Shown: one piece after another, positions 59,273 through 64,000 of the stretch | Position numbering within the stretch: the first letter of the stretch is position 1 | Layout: each line of letters opens with the position of its first letter | DNA from: Chaenocephalus aceratus | Taxonomy: Eukaryota > Chordata > Actinopteri > Perciformes > Channichthyidae | Length of the DNA: 64,000 nucleotides | Direction: 5' to 3' | Assembly (NCBI GenBank): GCA_023974075.1 | Contig: CM043790.1 | Span: forward strand, 124,001 to 188,000 | Program-made: the position numbers and the translations under genes | The notes under the pieces: generated by a model | Told to the model about the DNA's origin: nothing | The model's input: the letters and a program-made list of their open reading frames with translations, nothing else | Database searches by the model: none

Positions 59273-60082
59273 TAGGGATGTCCCGATGTTTTTTTGCTCC
59301 CGATCCGATTCCGATCATTAGATTTTGACAATCTGCCGATACCGATTTTTCCCGATCCGATCTTTATGCAATGCATTAAGAGAAAGAAAAGGTAACAGAT
59401 AACGGCTGGTCATCCAACGCGATGAATTCAGCTATCTTGGCTGTTGAACTTGAATTGTGTTGGCCTTTTCACTGTTCTGGGGCAGTTTCTCTTTCCTTTT
59501 AAAAGTCTCTGAAAGTGTCGGTTGTTTCAGTGCCGTTACCTGAGTGGCCGCTGTGTACTCGTCGTGTTGTTGTTGGTGTTTGTTTCTCAGGTGGCGTATT
59601 AGATTGGTCGTGTTGAACGTAGCTCTGTTCTTTCCACTGCGCGGAACCTCTGCCTTGCAAACATTGCATCTGGCTGTTACACTGCCTTCGCTTTCAATTT
59701 TATAATACTTCCAAACTCCTGACATTTTCTCTGTCCCGACTCCCGAGTCACCAGCTGAACGTAGCCTCTCGTTAGCTTACTGCTACTATTAAACACTGCG
59801 CCCACTCTGTTGCCAGATTTCAGAGGAATAAGCAACCAGGTCTGAAAACAAGCCCAAAGAAAGCAACACATACATGATGTTGTGTAATTTTAAACCAAAA
59901 CTAAGTCCTCAGGATGACTTTAAGATGTGAACATGGTCATTTTTGTTTTGTAACATTAAATAATAAAAAAATAAATAAAAAATAATCCCGATCCCCGATT
60001 TTTTTCTCCCGATCCCCGATTTTTTGAAAATCACGTGATCGGCTCCGATCCCCGATCATGTGATCGGATCGGGACATCTCTA
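59273..60082 (-). mobile_element. hAT element with BED finger, 810 bp, 8-bp TSD
   Basis: The ends tagggatgtcccgat and atcgggacatctcta are flanked by atataaac (59265-59272 and 60083-60090). Sub-terminal ccgatcc/ggatcgg repeats are abundant. It contains a minus-strand BED-finger frame but no catalytic region. Inserted inside piggyBac. Confidence 0.92.
59432..59725 (-). CDS. BED zinc-finger N-terminus of a hAT transposase (97 codons)
   Basis: Starts MSGVWKYYKIESEGSVTARC, then NVCKAEVPRSGKNRATFNTT and NLIRHLRNKHQQQHDEY: a BED finger with CxxC and HxxxxH ligands, followed by a polar linker (KQPTLSETFKRKEKLP) like that between finger and catalytic domain in ZBED-type transposases. The frame then stops, so the copy could make at most a DNA-binding fragment. 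Whether it is transcribed is unknown. Confidence 0.75.
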   Translation of the reverse strand: MSGVWKYYKIESEGSVTARCNVCKAEVPRSGKNRATFNTTNLIRHLRNKHQQQHDEYTAATQVTALKQPTLSETFKRKEKLPQNSEKANTIQVQQPR

Positions 60083-60519
60083 ATATAAACCTTTTAGAAG
60101 TGAAGTTATAGTCATTTGTTCTGGGAATGTCATTTTCGAGCCTGAAATCTGAAAAACAGGCTCGGGGTTTAACAGGTTAAAAGGGTAACAAGATTATTAG
60201 TGAAGGTGGGAGGGTTGTTGAAATCGTGTCAGTAAAAAAGCAGGGTGGTTCTGTGTCTAATCATACCACGATCTGTACTAGACAGTTACAACTTCCTGCC
60301 AATAACACACTTATGACGCTTCCTGTGTTTACATGTGTGTATCTGTGAGTGTGTGTTTCCTGGAACCTCTTTCACAAAAGCCCACAGGAGGCAGACTCAT
60401 TGCAGAGCACATGTGTCTTTAAACGGGTTTCTGTAGGTCAGCTGGGAGAAGCAGGAAGGTGGAGAGGACAAGACCCAGGTGTTTTTGTTACATCAAATCG
60501 AACCATAATTTAACATAAC

Positions 60520-61207
60520 TGTTACGTTCCCTATTGGGCTAGGGGAACTAAAGGGAAGAAACACAACCAAATTGGTATTGGTATCATTAGAAGTGGTTTA
60601 TTGTACATTGCAGCGGTAAACAAAATGGCAGGCAGGCAGCCTGAAACAAACAAAAAGGGCCAAAAGGGCACCGGTTGACAGATAACCAAACTAAGGGAGG
60701 ACTCAAAAGGAGTCTAAAGGCATACAGGGGAAATACATACTAATATACTACATAGAGAACGAAACAAAACCTCACTTCAAGAGTGGTACAACTAACAAAG
60801 GGAGTCTGGACAAAACACAGCTAAACTAAAAGGCAACAGTCACAAATCCTAATCTACTCTAGACACTAACTAAACTACTCTGCACTCTAACTAAGCTACT
60901 CTAGACACTACTAATCACACAAGTTTAACCACAGTTAACAGAAGTCTATTAGAGCAAGTAGCGAGAGGCGTCTGTCCACATGTCAGAGCCTCCAGAGTGG
61001 TGATAGTCCGCAGCCTTTGTACTCCTCCCCAGCAGGTGTGCGCCGGCTGTGCGCTGCGATTGGACGTCGTCAATCCAATCACCGTCTTCAGAGTCGGACC
61101 AGGGGATGTGCAGCCAAGGATGCTGGAGCAACCACACAGCTCATTTGCATAAACACAGCTGAAAACACTCAGGCAGATTAAGGAGCAGACAAACAGCAAC
61201 CGTAACA
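60520..61207. mobile_element. Solo LTR, 688 bp, 5-bp TSD ataac
   Basis: It begins tgttacgttccc, ends accgtaaca (TG...CA), and is flanked by ataac (60515-60519 and 61208-61212). No internal retrotransposon genes follow. An alternative is a short DNA element with short inverted ends. Confidence 0.7.
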
Positions 61208-61810
61208 ATAACCCTGGCATTAAAATTCAATCAGGCTTTTTAAAAAAAGTTGAAATCTAAAACTGGACCAGGTGCCTTGATGTTTTTATGGTTCTGCGGC
61301 AGTTTGAGTAGCTGGTCATATCTTACCTGTCTTTCATATCATTTTCTGTCATCACTTTAGTTCAACTTTCTAATTAAATGATGTGGATAATGTCAATACA
61401 TTAAAAAACTAAATGCAACAGAAATACTGTAGCACACACTTCCTACTTTGACTCAACTTTGTGTCTAACCAGCAGCTTATCTTAATTTCCCTCCCAATGT
61501 TCTCTTTACCATCTAGGTATTCTGAAAGAGCACTCTGTGGTGAACACGTGCAGACAAGTGTGCAGCAGGAAACACAACCAGGGTGGGTGTGTGTGGGCCA
61601 AACATCAGGGGGAATACCTATTGTAACCCCATCTGCTGTGTTATAAGGTTTGCATGTGTTCATATGAAACCCATCAACCTTCCTCATATTATTAAATGTC
61701 TTTCACATATTGTAGAGGTGTCTTGCTGAAATATTGCTAAAGACAATCAATGGCTAGTGGTTTCTAAAACATATAAGCTTTTTCTCCAAAAAATTAACCT
61801 CTATATACAT
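61208..61810. other. Gene-free stretch
   Basis: Nothing recognised. Confidence 0.4.
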
Positions 61811-62930
61811 AAGGTGACCAGATTTTCAAAATTAAAACCGGGGACATTTTGATTTTTGCTGTCAAAATATCACTAACGTATCCAATTTTCTTCACTGTTA
61901 ATGAAAAAAGGGGGACAATTCTGGTTCAATTTAATTTGAACATTTTAACTGTTGGATACAAACAGAAGGACGATAGCTCATATATGAGACTTCCAAGGTA
62001 TTTTATTTTGAAACTCTACATCAGATTGTCCAGATTCTCTCGGAGTGATTAGATGGGGTGTCCTGCTATCACCCTGGAGTGAAATAAGTCTTTGATCATT
62101 TGACAGTTTTTTATTTATTCTTGTATTAAAACATAAGGATGATAGCCCATATATGATATTTCAAAAGTATTTTATTTTGAAACTCTACATCAGATTATCC
62201 TGATTTTCTCTGATTGATTAGATGGGGTCTCCTGCTGTCACCCTGAAGTGAAATAAGTATTGGATTGACTTCGAATGACACTTTGATTATGGACCGTTTC
62301 CATTAAATAATAATCTAAATATAGATGGACAATAGATCTAATTTGAGATTTTAAATAGCATACATTTTAAATTGTGCTTCAGAAAGTAATGTTATTTTTA
62401 GGAGTGTTGTGAGATGGTGTCAACATCAATTGAAATTAGTCACTCAGTGGAAATGTCCGATGTGTCTTCATAACTGTATACTTACATTTGACATTTACTC
62501 AGTTATGATGTGGGAGTTATACGTAGTTTGTTTTACATTATTATTGATCACATTATATAGTACATATTTCTTAATTTAAGCTCCAGTATATATGAATATG
62601 TTTGGTGTGTTTTTTATTTATATTTGTTATTGACCGAGTAAACACTTTTATTTTGAAGGCAGTTTTTATAGGCCTCTACCGTAATGCATAGGATATTCGC
62701 TCACCGCAATACAACGTGCGGGCTGGCTTGACTGTGTTTTCCGAAGTGGGGGCTGGCTTGACCGCAGTCTGTTTACCCAGTGTTTCCTGACATGAAACGT
62801 TTTATTTCACCTTGCTATGTGTTTTTAATGTATGTTAAAAAAACGGGGACATTTCCGGGACAGTTTCAACCGGGGACAGGCCAATACAAACGGGGACTGT
62901 CCCCGGAAAATGGGGACGTCTGGTCACCCT
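61811..62930. mobile_element. hAT-like element, about 1.1 kb
   Basis: The ends aaggtgaccagattttc and ggggacgtctggtcaccct are inverted, with an inner pair of gggacatttt / aaatggggac blocks. The flanks show atatacat on both sides (61803-61810; 62932-62939), offset by one base. Inside, about 150 bp (from gatagctcatatatga) is tandemly duplicated (61970-62100 and 62135-62260). No transposase. Confidence 0.7.
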
Positions 62931-63074
62931 AATATACATAAATAAGGTAAATTAATAGATTACTTAAGACAACACCATCATATTACACTGCATTCATTGT
63001 GTTTCACAGAGGCTAAACAAAACTCAATTTGGAGGGAAAGTCAGGGCAGAAACCAGGAATGATTTGATGGGACT

Positions 63075-64000
63075 TCCGGTTTGACTAATGGAGGAGTAGG
63101 TCACACCCCGGGAGAGCTCTGTCTAATATTACAGTATAATCACTTAATTACGACAACTAACGTGTGCAAACATGTCTAAAATACAAACGAACATGGGGAA
63201 ACCTACTAAGAAGCAAAGTCAACCTGCAGACGACACATCTTATGAGAGTGACACAGGGTACCGCATAGGAGCTAGCCAAAATGAGGAACATGCAGCTAAC
63301 CACGCTTCCCTAACGCTAGCTGACATGGAGAAACTTTTCCTCTCAATGGAGGCATGGAAGTGGCACTCAACGGCATGGAGACCAGACTGCAAGCTGTCAA
63401 ATCCACCTGCACAGCCCTATCCAGGGCAAATGAGAGCCTCAAGTTTAAGGTGGACGACCTGGAAAACAGATCGAGACGCAATAATATCCGCATAACTGGC
63501 GTACCTGAAAAAGTTGAGGGCCCACTGCCGACCACCTTTATGGAGTTGTTCCTGGCAGAAACGTTTGGTGCCGAAGCCTTTCCTTCCCCCCCCTGCGGTT
63601 GACCGGGTGCACAGAGTAGCTACTGCCCGCAAGACGCAGAGCGACACCCCGCGCCCGTTCATCGCTCGAATCCACAACTTCCAGACCAAAGAATGCATCC
63701 TGAAGCTGGCGAGGGAGGCCGGTCCGCTCTCTTTCCGCGGAGGCAACATACACATTTTCCCGGACTACACCGTGGAGGTATCAAAGCCACACACTCGAGC
63801 CACACTCGAGCCACATACGCCGCGGTCAAATCGGAGCTGAGAAATGCGGGGCCTGGATACAGGATATGTTTTCCTGCCAAGCTTCAGGTCAGAAGAAACA
63901 CATTTTTTTCTCGCCCGGAGAAGTTTCCTAATTTCTTCACAGCAGCCGTTCAGGTGCGTCCTCCTCACAGCCTATCCCATAAACGTGTCTAATAACTCTT
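63075..64000 (+). mobile_element. Second L1/Tx1-type LINE, 5' end, runs off the window
   Basis: The start gacttccggtttgac resembles the 5' end of the LINE at 22094 (gctttccggtttgg). A short 5' UTR leads to an ORF1 frame at 63172. Only the first 0.9 kb is in the window. Confidence 0.75.
63172..63970 (+). pseudogene. LINE ORF1 protein, frameshifted
   Basis: Translation must change frame about three times (near 63350, 63590 and 63800). The pieces are: N-terminus MSKIQTNMGKPTKKQSQPAD; coiled coil MEVALNGMETRLQAVKSTCT; RRM-type core start LENRSRRNNIRITGVPEKVE; then VDRVHRVATARK, RPFIARIHNFQTKECILKLA and a C-terminal domain. This is the L1 ORF1p order. The first and third breaks lie in short homonucleotide or repeat contexts. 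It is not functional as written. Confidence 0.82.

Larger units (their letters stand above)
55341..60176 (+). mobile_element. piggyBac relic, 4.8 kb, TTAA target
   Basis: The ends cctgttaagcccg and cggggtttaacagg are inverted and flanked exactly by TTAA (55337-55340 and 60177-60180), the piggyBac signature. It keeps a first transposase exon (about 56090-56280, with donor) and the last exon (58140-58454, with acceptor), but the DDD catalytic core is missing. An inverted-repeat element (56442-58030) lies between them and a hAT (59273-60082) lies 3' of the last exon. Confidence 0.88.

Overview
This is vertebrate nuclear DNA, most likely from a ray-finned (teleost) fish. The transposon mix points that way: Tc1, piggyBac, many hAT elements, L1/Tx1, Rex1/CR1-type LINE tails, Penelope, and two kinds of tyrosine-recombinase retrotransposon (DIRS and Ngaro). 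So do the very long (CA)n tracts and the single intron-rich host gene. Nothing in the window looks bacterial.

The only host gene I can support is on the minus strand. Three coding exons (39018-39104, 31003-31116, 8069-8215; 87, 114 and 147 nt, all whole codons) encode a continuous coiled-coil stretch of a liprin-beta, closest to PPFIBP2. Most of the window is therefore probably intron of this gene, with introns of about 7.9 kb and 22.8 kb between the visible exons. Each of the three 5' splice sites is followed within 0 to about 20 nt by a long CA/TG microsatellite, and in the third exon the donor GT is the first GT of the repeat.

Layout. 1-8 kb: one arm of a long-inverted-repeat family, a MITE, a Tc1 relic with a Penelope fragment inside it, and a foldback element. 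9.3-15.5 kb: nested long inverted repeats. 16.4-22.1 kb: a nearly intact 5.7-kb L1/Tx1 LINE (minus strand) with poly(A) and target-site duplication. 22.3-27.9 kb: a decayed Ngaro-like element with split direct repeats, containing a hAT, a 45-bp minisatellite, a solo LTR and another insertion carrying a 33-bp minisatellite. 33.8-38.1 kb: a hAT relic whose transposase reading frame is cut by a 2.7-kb long-TIR element with a 9-bp target duplication. 40.4-44.7 kb: a second hAT, a Harbinger-like element and a 44-bp minisatellite. 45.5-49.7 kb: a DIRS element with inverted terminal repeats and an internal complementary region, with a BED-finger hAT inside it. 55.3-60.2 kb: a piggyBac relic with first and last transposase exons but no catalytic core, holding two further elements. 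60.5-64 kb: a solo LTR, a hAT-like element and the 5' end of a second L1/Tx1 LINE running off the window.

No tRNA, rRNA, CRISPR array or host promoter was recognised. The parts most worth a second look are the microsatellite-flanked splice donors of the liprin gene, the long-TIR (Mutator-like?) family, and two minisatellites that seem to have grown inside transposons.
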